Source: JBCFAY01 sp038562375 (GTDB lineage Bacteria; Bacillota; Clostridia; Christensenellales; CAG-138). Taken from it: a stretch of DNA of 44,631 nucleotides. Both the position numbers and the translations under genes were made by a program. This document shows, one piece after another, positions 7,736 through 16,045 of the stretch (positions are counted from its first letter, which is position 1; every line of letters starts with the position of its first letter). The stretch lies in NCBI GenBank assembly GCA_038562375.1, contig JBCFAY010000026.1:1-44631 (forward strand), in the 5' to 3' direction. The notes below the pieces were generated by a model that did no database searches, was not told the DNA's origin, and was given only the letters and a program-made list of their open reading frames with translations.

Positions 7736-9121
7736 ATGAAGAAAGTAATCACCCTGTTTCTGGCAGTGCTCATGATTGCCGCAACGGTTTTCGGGTGTGC
7801 GGCGCCTGACCCCGAACCGGCTATCTCAAGTCAGGCCCCTGTTGAGCAAAGCGCGGCTCCGACGGCCGGCGAAGGCCGCAAGCAGATCAGCTTTTGGTTC
7901 TGGGGCGCGGCGACGCCGCATCAGGAGCACATTAAAAAGGTATTGGCCGACTGGTACAACAATTCCCAAAACGAATATGAGCTGGTGATTGAATTCCGCA
8001 ATACGGTCGATAAGGATATCCCCGTAGCGCTTGCCGCGAACGCGGGACCGGATATCGTTTACGCATCCGGACCGTCCTACACCTCTGTTTACGCGCAGGA
8101 AGGGAAAGTCATCGACCTGAACAAGTATTCCGAACAATACGGCTGGAAGGATCGCCTGCTCAGCGTTATGTATGACGCCTGCACGATCGACGGAAAGCTC
8201 TATTCCTTACCCAACGCCATCCTGATCGGCGGCATTTTCTATAACAAAGAGCTGTTTGCCGAAAAAGGCTGGACGCCTCCCAAGACCATGGACGAGTTTA
8301 CGGCCATCTGCGACGCCGCGATGGCGGACGGCCTCTATGCGCTCAGTGCAGGCAACAAAGGATGGAAGCCCTGCAACGATCACTTCAGCTCCATGATCGT
8401 CAACCACACAATCTCCCCGAGCAACTTCTATCAGTGCCTGAAAGGCGAAATCTCGTTCGATAACCCCGAAATGATCAAAGCGGTCGAAAAGTCTGCCGAG
8501 TGGTATCAGAAGGGCTATCTGTCCGGCAATGACTACACGAATCTGGATTCGCAGGAAGTCATGCAGGTGCTTGCCGACAAGCGCGCCGCGATGGTCATCG
8601 CGCCCACTCTCTACATCCAGTTCGCCTCGCAGTCCTTCGTCGGCGATCTTGAGGATGATATCGGATTTGTGCCGATGCCCTCCTATTTCACCGATCAGAT
8701 GATCTATGACGTCTCGATGGCCTGCAACTTCTCGATTTCCGCTACCACGCCGTATGCGGATGAGTGCGCAAAGATACTCGATCACATGATGACGGCTGAA
8801 TTCCTCGCCGAAATGACGGCCGGCTGGCCGGGTTACTGGACCGTTCCCGTCAAGGACCTCAGTTCCATTGATACGTCCAAATTCACAGGCCTTTCCAAGA
8901 TGACCATCGAGGCTATCCAGGCTGCTGCGCCGGAAATTGACAAAGGGAATTTCGGCTTCCATCCTTCCACGTTCTTCCCGCCGGCGACATCCGTCGCATG
9001 GCAGGATATTGACATGGTATGGCAGGGCGCCGTCTCCGCAGAAGAATTCTGCAAGACTGTTGCGTCTAAGATGAAGGATGAAATAAATCTCGTTTGTCCG
9101 CTGGCGAAGCCCGCTCTATAG
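7736..9121 (+). CDS. ABC transporter substrate-binding lipoprotein (family 1)
   Basis: The 461-residue protein opens with a lipoprotein signal peptide ending in VFGC, with Cys21 as the lipidation site, then a low-complexity linker rich in Pro, Ala, Ser and Glu and a family 1 solute-binding fold (KQISFWFWG, then ALAANAGPDIVYASG). Such proteins sit on the outer face of the membrane and feed CUT1-type permeases. The start is ATG 7736 behind TTAGGAGG. Family 1 members bind oligosaccharides, glycerol phosphates or other polyhydroxy compounds; ligand not assigned. It is followed by a 16-bp perfect hairpin and the two permease genes. No ATPase gene is present in this operon. Confidence 0.9.
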   Translation: MKKVITLFLAVLMIAATVFGCAAPDPEPAISSQAPVEQSAAPTAGEGRKQISFWFWGAATPHQEHIKKVLADWYNNSQNEYELVIEFRNTVDKDIPVALAANAGPDIVYASGPSYTSVYAQEGKVIDLNKYSEQYGWKDRLLSVMYDACTIDGKLYSLPNAILIGGIFYNKELFAEKGWTPPKTMDEFTAICDAAMADGLYALSAGNKGWKPCNDHFSSMIVNHTISPSNFYQCLKGEISFDNPEMIKAVEKSAEWYQKGYLSGNDYTNLDSQEVMQVLADKRAAMVIAPTLYIQFASQSFVGDLEDDIGFVPMPSYFTDQMIYDVSMACNFSISATTPYADECAKILDHMMTAEFLAEMTAGWPGYWTVPVKDLSSIDTSKFTGLSKMTIEAIQAAAPEIDKGNFGFHPSTFFPPATSVAWQDIDMVWQGAVSAEEFCKTVASKMKDEINLVCPLAKPAL

Positions 9122-9134
9122 CGATAGTCGACGC

Positions 9135-9170
9135 GACCGCCAGGCCGGAAGCCTTTCCGGCCTGGCGGTC
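9135..9170 (+). other. Long perfect hairpin after the binding-protein gene
   Basis: GACCGCCAGGCCGGAA (9135-9150) pairs perfectly over 16 bp with 9155-9170 around a GCCT loop. No T-run follows, so it is unlikely to terminate. It lies between the binding protein and permease genes, where such structures commonly protect the upstream message from 3' decay and raise binding-protein expression. Confidence 0.8.
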
Positions 9171-9193
9171 AATCAACGGAGGAGAGTCTCGCC

Positions 9194-10075
9194 ATGCATA
9201 AAAAATCCAAAAGGAATGCGACGCTCGGTTATCACTTATTATCGCTGCCATCGGTTGCTTTGAGCGCGGTCGTCGTTTTGATACCGGCTTGCGTAACGTT
9301 TTACGCTGCATTTACAAAATGGAACGGAATGTCGACCAATATGCAGTGGATCGGCATCCAGAATTTTATTGAGCTTATGCAGGATTGGATCTTCTGGAAG
9401 GCGTTATCCAACAACTTCAAGTGGACGCTGATATTTGTGACGGTCCCGGTCGCGGTTGCGATGCTTGCTGCGGCGCTGCTTGTTCGGATGCGCAAGGGAA
9501 AGAGCTTTTTCCAAACCGTGTATTTGATACCGTATCTGCTGGCGCCGACGACCAACGCCATCATATGGCTGAACATCATTTTCAGCCCCAATGCCGGATT
9601 GATCGGCTTTTTGCAAAAAACAGGCCTGCAGGTATCCTCACCGCTGGGCACAATGCAGACGGCTCTAGGCGGCGTCGCAATGGTAGATATATGGCACTAC
9701 TGGGGATTCCTGACCGTCGTCTATCTGGCGGCGTTGCGCCAAACGCCGCAGGATCAGCTCGAATCGGCCAATATAGAAGGCGCGAACGGCTGGCAGGTTT
9801 TCAGGTACATCTATCTGCCCAATATCGCTCCGACAGTACGGCTGATGTTCGTGCTCATAGTCATCTATTCGTTCCTGACATTCGATTACGTTTACCTTCT
9901 GACCTGGGGCGGCCCGGCCCACGCAACGGAGATGCTGAGCACATTTGCCTATACGCTGGCATTTGCCACGTTCAACTTTGGAAAAGCTGCCGCTGTTTCG
10001 CTTGTAATGGGATTGTTCGGCGGAGTTGCGGCGTTCTTTTATAGCTGGTTCAGCCGAAAGGAGACCTTGCAATGA
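9194..10075 (+). CDS. ABC transporter permease, MalF type
   Basis: The 293-residue integral membrane protein has about six predicted transmembrane segments and the CUT1 permease EAA loop LESANIEGANGWQVFRYIYL (about residues 196-215), which docks the ATPase. It starts at ATG 9194 behind CGGAGGAGAG. It overlaps the next permease by an ATGA junction, indicating translational coupling. It pairs with the MalG-type subunit to import the ligand of the binding protein encoded upstream. An ATPase must be supplied from elsewhere, as with shared MsmK/UgpC-type ATPases in Firmicutes. Confidence 0.9.
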   Translation: MHKKSKRNATLGYHLLSLPSVALSAVVVLIPACVTFYAAFTKWNGMSTNMQWIGIQNFIELMQDWIFWKALSNNFKWTLIFVTVPVAVAMLAAALLVRMRKGKSFFQTVYLIPYLLAPTTNAIIWLNIIFSPNAGLIGFLQKTGLQVSSPLGTMQTALGGVAMVDIWHYWGFLTVVYLAALRQTPQDQLESANIEGANGWQVFRYIYLPNIAPTVRLMFVLIVIYSFLTFDYVYLLTWGGPAHATEMLSTFAYTLAFATFNFGKAAAVSLVMGLFGGVAAFFYSWFSRKETLQ

Positions 10076-10908
10076 AATCCCGAAAAAAACTGCCGAAAAG
10101 ACCGTCTGCTTCGCTTGCCATACTGATTGTGCTGGGTTTGGTTTCGGTGCTGCCGCTATTGCTCGTACTGCTGAACAGCTTCAAATCGCACAATCAGATC
10201 CTAACAAATCCATTTACGCTGCCCAGAACGATGGCTCCCCAGTACTACATCTATTCGTGGGAAGTGGGCAAGTTCGGCGAGGGTTTTATCAACAGCTTAA
10301 AGCTCACAGGTACGGCGATCATCACGAGCATTCTGGCTTCGTCAAGCATCGGCTACGTATTGGCAACGCGCCGCGTCAAGACCTGGAAACCGCTCACCCT
10401 CTACTTCATGATGGCGACGACTGTGCCGTTACAGCTCTTTTTGTTGCCCCTTTACACGATGTTCGTCAAGATGAATCTAATGGGCAACGTATACGCCGTT
10501 GGCGTAGCAATCGCCGCGTGGGGCTTGCCCATGCCGATATTTCTGATGCGTACGTATTTCCTCAAAGTGCCGTACGAACTGGAAGAGGCGGCCCGCATAG
10601 ACGGAGCAAATACGTTCCAGGTATTTACCAAGGTCATGCTGCCCATCGTATCGCCCGGCGTAATCACCGTCGCAGTCATTTCAGGGCTGTTTTCCTGGAA
10701 CGAATTCCTGTTAAGCTCCACGCTGCTGCAGGGCGAAAAGAATTTTACGGCGACGCTGAGGTTCTTAAACCTGAACGGTACGTTCTCCCGCGATCTGAGC
10801 GTGATTATGTCCGGTGCGGTTATTATGATTGTGCCGATGATCATACTGTTCCTGCTGCTGCAGCGCAAGTTTATCGAGGGCATGTCCAGCGGCGCGGTAA
10901 AGGGCTAA
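10072..10908 (+). CDS. ABC transporter permease, MalG type
   Basis: The 278-residue membrane protein is the second CUT1 permease. It has an N-terminal transmembrane helix followed by a conserved NSFKSHNQI stretch, five further hydrophobic segments and the EAA loop LEEAARIDGANTFQVFTKVM (about 175-194). Its ATG overlaps the stop of the MalF-type gene. The next gene starts 32 bp downstream. Together they form a heterodimeric channel in the cytoplasmic membrane. Confidence 0.9.
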   Translation: MKSRKKLPKRPSASLAILIVLGLVSVLPLLLVLLNSFKSHNQILTNPFTLPRTMAPQYYIYSWEVGKFGEGFINSLKLTGTAIITSILASSSIGYVLATRRVKTWKPLTLYFMMATTVPLQLFLLPLYTMFVKMNLMGNVYAVGVAIAAWGLPMPIFLMRTYFLKVPYELEEAARIDGANTFQVFTKVMLPIVSPGVITVAVISGLFSWNEFLLSSTLLQGEKNFTATLRFLNLNGTFSRDLSVIMSGAVIMIVPMIILFLLLQRKFIEGMSSGAVKG

Positions 10909-10940
10909 GATCTCTCTGAGCAAATCTACATGGAGGGAAT

Positions 10941-13070
10941 ATGAACATAAAAGGCTATCAGGAAAAAATCTATGCAGGGGTATTGGGCAAGATCATCGGC
11001 GTTTATATGGGCCGGCCAGTCGAGGGCTGGTCCTATGGTGCCATTCAAAAGCGCTTCGGGTTCATCGATTATTATGTCGCGCATGAGACCGGCGCGCCGT
11101 TCATCGTGCCCGACGACGATATTTCAGGCACGTTCGTGTTCTACCGTGCGCTGGAAGATAACGGGTATCCAAAGGATATCACCGCCGCGCAGATCGGGGA
11201 GACCTGGCTTAACTACATTGTGGAGGATAAAACCATACTGTGGTGGGGTGGCCTGGCGCGCTCCACGGAGCATTCCGCTTATTTGCGGCTAAAGCAGGGC
11301 ATTATGCCCCCCATGTCCGGTTCGGGCAAGCTCAACGGGATGGCGATCGCCGAACAGATCGGATCGCAGATATTCATCGATACCTGGGCGATGGTGAACC
11401 CCGGGAACCCGGCGCGGGCTGCCCAAATGGCGCGGGAGGCCGCAGTTGTGAGCCACGACGGCATCGCGGTGGAATGCGCCGTATACCTTGCCGCGCTTGA
11501 GGCAATGGCCTTTGATGAAAAGGACATCGACAAGCTGCTTCAAAGCGGCCGGGCGTACATCGCGGACAATCCGTACGGAAGGCAGTTGAGCACCTTGCTG
11601 GACGACGTGATTGCGCAATGTGACAAGGCAGCCGATTGGCGTCAGGTGCGGGACTGGATCGAACAAAACCACAACTACGCAAAATACCAAGGCAATTGCC
11701 CCATGGTACCCAACCATCTGGCGATCATCATGGCGCTTAAAATGGCGGGAGACGACTTCCGCAGAAGCGTCGGCATCGCCGCGTCCGCAGGCTGGGATAC
11801 CGACTGCAACGCGGGCAACGTCGGCTGCCTGAACGCGATACGACTTGGGTTGGATGCAATAAACGCCGATACCGATATGCGCGGCCCTGTCGCAGACCGC
11901 ATGTACGTCGTGAGCACCGACGGCGGAGACTGCATTTTCGACGCGGTCAGGGAAACGCGTAAAATCGTGCGCGCGGCCGCCGCGCTGACGGGAGAAACGC
12001 TCGACATCCCCAAAGAGCGCTATGCGTTCGAATACCCCGGCTCGACACAGGGCTTTTTACTCCATCCTGAACGAACGTTTGGGCAGGCCGCGAAGCGCCT
12101 GTCAAACACGCTGGAAAGTACCGACAATCCCGGGCTGATGATTGAATATGAGGGTGTTTCGGGCTCGGTTACTGCCGTGATCTCGGTGCAGACGTATGTC
12201 GATCCAACGCCTAAGGCTGCCCCCGACACCAGCTATTTCGAGGTTTACGCCAGCCCTTCGCTTTATTCGGGGCAGACCGTGCGCGCTTCTCTCTTCTGCG
12301 AGAGCGCCCGCAATCCTGACTTACGCTTCTTCATCGACTATTATGACGCCAACGACGAGATCGCCACCTGCCCAGGCGAGCGCTTTGTATTGAAACAAGG
12401 CGGCAACGATATCGTCTGGGAGGTGCCGGATACGAGGGGCCGCGCGATTTACCGGCTGGGCATCGAATTGGTTGCGGATACAAAAAGGGACGGTCGCATC
12501 GTATTAAAGACGCTGGATTGGGCAGGCGCGCCCAAGCGTTTCCACATGGGCACGGCCAACGAGCTCACGCCCGGCATCAGCCCGTTTGTCACGCGCACGA
12601 AATGGATGATGGCGTTTATGAACAGCACGAAGCATACCGGCCCCGATTACCTCGCAACGTTTGCAATCTCGCATCCGGAGCATAACGGCGTGCTGACGAT
12701 CGGCACGAACGAGTGGGACGATTATTCCGTCTCCTCCCGGATACAGTTTGTGCACGCGAACAAAGCGGGCCTGGTGGCAAGGGCGAAAGGGCATCGCCGT
12801 TATTACGCGGCGGTGTTCGGAGAAGGCCGCATCGAGATTATAAAACGTCACGCCGATAGAGTTACAGTATTGGCGACTGCGAATCAGACATACGCGGAAG
12901 GCGACTGGCACGACCTGCGCTTCGATGTTCAGGGCAACAAACTGACTTTCTGGGTTGACGGGCAGATCGCCGTATCGTGCGCGGACGCTTCGTTTCCTAC
13001 GGGCGGCGCGGGATATATGGTGGACGAGGGCGCGATCGTCGCGCGCGAATTCACGGTACAGGCGCTTTGA
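10941..13070 (+). CDS. ARH-family protein with C-terminal beta-sandwich domain
   Basis: The 709-residue protein is about twice the usual ARH length. Residues 1-345 form an ARH-like domain: VYMGRPVEGW near the start, VPDDDISGT (56-64) at the first metal site and AGWDTDCNAGN (283-293) at the second. Residues 350-540 look like a beta-rich linker domain, and 545-709 resemble a LamG or concanavalin-like sandwich (DYSVSSRIQF, GDWHDLRFDVQGNKLTFWVDG). No signal peptide is visible, so it is probably cytosolic. Beta-sandwich additions usually bind carbohydrate. It starts at ATG 10941 behind TGGAGGGA. It and the 341-residue ARH protein are distant homologues in one operon, perhaps acting on different linkages of the same substrate. 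Confidence 0.8.
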   Translation: MNIKGYQEKIYAGVLGKIIGVYMGRPVEGWSYGAIQKRFGFIDYYVAHETGAPFIVPDDDISGTFVFYRALEDNGYPKDITAAQIGETWLNYIVEDKTILWWGGLARSTEHSAYLRLKQGIMPPMSGSGKLNGMAIAEQIGSQIFIDTWAMVNPGNPARAAQMAREAAVVSHDGIAVECAVYLAALEAMAFDEKDIDKLLQSGRAYIADNPYGRQLSTLLDDVIAQCDKAADWRQVRDWIEQNHNYAKYQGNCPMVPNHLAIIMALKMAGDDFRRSVGIAASAGWDTDCNAGNVGCLNAIRLGLDAINADTDMRGPVADRMYVVSTDGGDCIFDAVRETRKIVRAAAALTGETLDIPKERYAFEYPGSTQGFLLHPERTFGQAAKRLSNTLESTDNPGLMIEYEGVSGSVTAVISVQTYVDPTPKAAPDTSYFEVYASPSLYSGQTVRASLFCESARNPDLRFFIDYYDANDEIATCPGERFVLKQGGNDIVWEVPDTRGRAIYRLGIELVADTKRDGRIVLKTLDWAGAPKRFHMGTANELTPGISPFVTRTKWMMAFMNSTKHTGPDYLATFAISHPEHNGVLTIGTNEWDDYSVSSRIQFVHANKAGLVARAKGHRRYYAAVFGEGRIEIIKRHADRVTVLATANQTYAEGDWHDLRFDVQGNKLTFWVDGQIAVSCADASFPTGGAGYMVDEGAIVAREFTVQAL

Positions 13071-13083
13071 CAGGGGAAGAGGG

Positions 13084-13986
13084 ATGGATTATGTCATCGT
13101 ATCCACGCTGGTCACCGACGACATTACCCTGCACTCCGGCGAGCATATCGGCTTCCGGCTAGGCGGAGCGGGTACGTACGCATTCTGCGGGATACGCCTT
13201 TGGACCGACAGCGCAATGCTGGTCACGGGCGTAGGCGAGGATTTTCAGGAGCTGTACGGCTCCTGGTTCCTCCAAAACCAATGCTCCATGGCGGGCATCA
13301 CGGTAAAGGACGAGCGCACAGCCATTTCCGAGGTGCGCTACCGTGAAAACGCCGAACGCACGGAAATCCCACGCTACGGCTATGAGCATTACCTGAAGCT
13401 CGAGGCGACTCCACGGGAGATTGAAAAGCATTGCGCCGGCGCCAGGGGTGTGTACGTATTCAAAGACCTTGCGCCCGGCTATTGGGAGCAGATCCTCAGC
13501 TTAAAGGCGCAATACGGGTTTGCGCTGCTTTGGGAGATCAACGCCGACGCGGCTAGCCCGCAATACTGTGACCGCGTACGCGCCCTAGCGGAGCAATGCG
13601 ATGTGTTCTCCATCAATCGTACAGAAGCACGCGCCATGCTGAGCGTCCAAGACGCGGAAGAACAATCTTTGGCGGGCTGGCGTGTACCTATGGTCTATCT
13701 GCGGGCTGGCCGCAGCGGTGCGTACGTGATCCGCAGCGGCGAGATCCATAGGATTCCCGCCGTGAAGGACGTGCAGGCCCTCGATCCTACGGGCGCGGGA
13801 AACGCATCGTCTGCCGCTGTACTTTACGGTTACTCAGAGGGATACGGCGCTAAGGCGTGTGGCGCGATGGGCAGTATTTCAGGCGCGCTGGCCCTCGAAC
13901 AATATGGGCCGCCACCGTTTGGCGCCGCAGCACGAAGCCGTGCGCTGGAGCTGCGTGAAAAAATGTGCAGGGAGATGATGGCATGA
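13084..13986 (+). CDS. PfkB-family protein with Asn at the catalytic position
   Basis: The 300-residue protein has the PfkB fold: a glycine-rich FRLGGAGTYAF (24-34) and DPTGAGNASSAA (234-245). The usual catalytic Asp of GAGD is Asn240 (codon AAC at 13801-13803). GAGN or GGGN variants occur in MAK32-type fungal PfkB proteins, so this may be a natural subfamily and not a random loss, but phosphotransfer could be weak or absent. The start ATG 13084 lies 13 bp after the upstream stop; a longer frame starting inside the ARH gene is not credible. Its TGA overlaps the next ATG. Possible roles are a kinase for an unusual sugar or a sensor of the pathway intermediate. Confidence 0.8.
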   Translation: MDYVIVSTLVTDDITLHSGEHIGFRLGGAGTYAFCGIRLWTDSAMLVTGVGEDFQELYGSWFLQNQCSMAGITVKDERTAISEVRYRENAERTEIPRYGYEHYLKLEATPREIEKHCAGARGVYVFKDLAPGYWEQILSLKAQYGFALLWEINADAASPQYCDRVRALAEQCDVFSINRTEARAMLSVQDAEEQSLAGWRVPMVYLRAGRSGAYVIRSGEIHRIPAVKDVQALDPTGAGNASSAAVLYGYSEGYGAKACGAMGSISGALALEQYGPPPFGAAARSRALELREKMCREMMA

Positions 13987-14909
13987 AAAGAAGCGACGAG
14001 ATCCGTTGCAAGGAGTCGGTCCGGAAGATACACGGCCGTTTTGAATACTATGACAACATCCCCGAAAAGGGATTCTTTATCGAAGGAAAGCCTGCTCTCA
14101 CGCAAATCGATACAAGCAAGGTCGGGGATTATGTAATCGTCATGGTGCGCGACGCATTGTGTTCTTATGGAGATGATCCGGCAAAAGTGGTGGCCGGCCG
14201 TCTGGAAAACGCCGAGCTGATCGGCTGCTCCGGGATGTACACCTCGTACAGCGGCTACTATAAGGGCGCCCATGTCTCAGCGGTAAGCGGCGGCAGCGGC
14301 GCGCCCGAGATGGAAATGATCCTGTACGACTATATGGAGCATACCGATGCCGGCACGTTTATCCGCCTGGGTGGCTCCGGTGGATTCGGCGACAATGTGG
14401 AGCCCGGAGATCTTGTCATATCCTCGGGCGCGGTGCGCGCCGAAGGTATGACGCAAGCGTACATCGAAGCGGGCTACCCCGCATCCAGCCATTATGAGGT
14501 CGTGCTCGCAATGGTGCAGGCGGCACAGAGCATCGGGCAGCCCTATCATGTTGGCGTCACGGTTTCATCGGACAGCGATTATGTCGGCGGCGGCAGGCCC
14601 GGGGTCGGCGGATATCTGCAGCCATGGAATATCGAAAAGGCCGGCGTCTATAATCGCGCCGGATGCCTCAACGGGGACCGTGAATCTTCCGCCATTATTA
14701 CGCTTTCGGCGCTGTTTGGCAGGCGCGGCGGATCGGTCTGTTCGGTCTCGGATAATATTTGCACCGGCCGACGCTTTACTGCCGGCGTAGGGCACAATTA
14801 TGCGCTGGATGTCGTGCTCGAAGGCATAGCAATCCTGCATAAAATGGATGAACAAAAGGCGGGTGCGCGGTATTGGCACCCCGGGCTTTGCCGCAAGGAG
14901 GATATATGA
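13983..14909 (+). CDS. Nucleoside phosphorylase-like protein (PNP/UDP superfamily)
   Basis: The 308-residue protein fits the PNP/uridine phosphorylase superfamily: AHVSAVSGGSGAPEMEM for the first phosphate and ribose region, FIRLGGSGGFGDNVEPGDLV for the central strand, and a C-terminal SVCSVSDNI preceding the last helices. Such enzymes use phosphate to split nucleosides into base and (deoxy)ribose-1-phosphate. It is longer than typical members (about 250 residues). The start ATG overlaps the upstream TGA, and its TGA overlaps the next ATG, so this stretch of the operon is tightly coupled. It is the clearest sign that the operon's substrate contains an N-ribosyl-type bond. Confidence 0.8.
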   Translation: MKRSDEIRCKESVRKIHGRFEYYDNIPEKGFFIEGKPALTQIDTSKVGDYVIVMVRDALCSYGDDPAKVVAGRLENAELIGCSGMYTSYSGYYKGAHVSAVSGGSGAPEMEMILYDYMEHTDAGTFIRLGGSGGFGDNVEPGDLVISSGAVRAEGMTQAYIEAGYPASSHYEVVLAMVQAAQSIGQPYHVGVTVSSDSDYVGGGRPGVGGYLQPWNIEKAGVYNRAGCLNGDRESSAIITLSALFGRRGGSVCSVSDNICTGRRFTAGVGHNYALDVVLEGIAILHKMDEQKAGARYWHPGLCRKEDI

Positions 14910-16045
14910 GCGTTAAGAACGCAATGCGAGACCAGGTCTGGAGCCTGCCCGAGCTGATGCTCGGCCAGTATGAGGATCTGGAGACGAAAATCCACCGAAT
15001 GCTGACCACTCCTGAGATCTTTTCCATACAGCGCATCCTACTGACCGGCTGCGGGGATTCTTATGCGGCGGCACTTGCAACAAAGCACATTTTTGAGCTG
15101 CTGACCGGTTTGCCCACGGATGTTGTTACGGCAATCGACTTGGCGCGGTATTACCATCCTAAGCAAATCGGCTTTGCGCCGAAAAACCCACTCGTCATAG
15201 CGCTGAGCAATTCCGGCGGTGTCGCGCGCATCAGCGAGGCCGTACAGTTCGTCAACGCGCATGGCGGCTTTACGCTGGGGATCACAGGCAACGCATCCTC
15301 CGCGCTGGGCAGCCATGCTTCCCGTATCCTCAAGCTGGATATTCCGGCCTTCGCCGACGCGCCTGGCGTCCGCAGCTATATGGTTTCAGTGATGGCGTTG
15401 CTGCTGCTAGCTATCCGGATCGGAGAAGTCCGCGGCATGTACACTATGAATGAAGCGTCCTTTTACCGGGCAGACATTGCGAGCCAAGCCAAAGGGCTGG
15501 CGTCCATGCTGCCGGGTATGGACGAACACATATCGAAGCTTGCCGCCAGGTGGCAGCAATTTGCGGCGTTTGATTTTGTTGGCGCAGGCTTTGATTATGC
15601 GGCAGCATTTTACGGCCATGCAAAAATACTGGAGGCAACCGGCCGCGTGGCGATGCACATCAATGCCGAAGAATGGCTTCATCTCAACTTCTTCGCCAGG
15701 GATGTTGATCGAATTGGGACGGTCTTTGTAGCCAATTCCACAAATCCCGCAATCAGCCGTGTGCTGGAGGCGCTACGATACGCCGTAGACCTCGGCAGGC
15801 CGCTCGTGGCGGTTTCCGATCGAGTGCTTGAAGTTCCGGCGGAGTATGTACTGGTTCCAGCCACGAAAACACAGATCACGATGCCGCTGACGCAATTTGC
15901 GCCGCTCGCGCTGCTGGCGGCACATCTGTGCGAGCTGCTTGGCGAGGAATACGGCCGCGGGTGCAAAGGACCATGGGCGTTTGCCAAGGACGGCTCCGGC
16001 GTGCGCGGTGGTACCATTCACGTCAGAAAAACCGTATTGCAGTAA
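14906..16045 (+). CDS. SIS-domain sugar-phosphate isomerase or deglycase
   Basis: The 379-residue protein has two SIS (sugar isomerase) domains. The first contains LLTGCGDSYAAALA (45-58) and the phosphosugar loop ALSNSGG (99-105); the second begins near FVGAGFDYAAAFYG and contains NAEEWLHLNFF. Relatives include AgaS-type aldose-ketose isomerases and FrlB-type fructosamine-6-phosphate deglycases, which work with PfkB kinases. The ATG at 14906 overlaps the preceding TGA; GGAGG lies just upstream. It would act on a phosphorylated sugar produced by one of the PfkB kinases or by the phosphorylase. Exact reaction unknown. Confidence 0.8.
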   Translation: MSVKNAMRDQVWSLPELMLGQYEDLETKIHRMLTTPEIFSIQRILLTGCGDSYAAALATKHIFELLTGLPTDVVTAIDLARYYHPKQIGFAPKNPLVIALSNSGGVARISEAVQFVNAHGGFTLGITGNASSALGSHASRILKLDIPAFADAPGVRSYMVSVMALLLLAIRIGEVRGMYTMNEASFYRADIASQAKGLASMLPGMDEHISKLAARWQQFAAFDFVGAGFDYAAAFYGHAKILEATGRVAMHINAEEWLHLNFFARDVDRIGTVFVANSTNPAISRVLEALRYAVDLGRPLVAVSDRVLEVPAEYVLVPATKTQITMPLTQFAPLALLAAHLCELLGEEYGRGCKGPWAFAKDGSGVRGGTIHVRKTVLQ

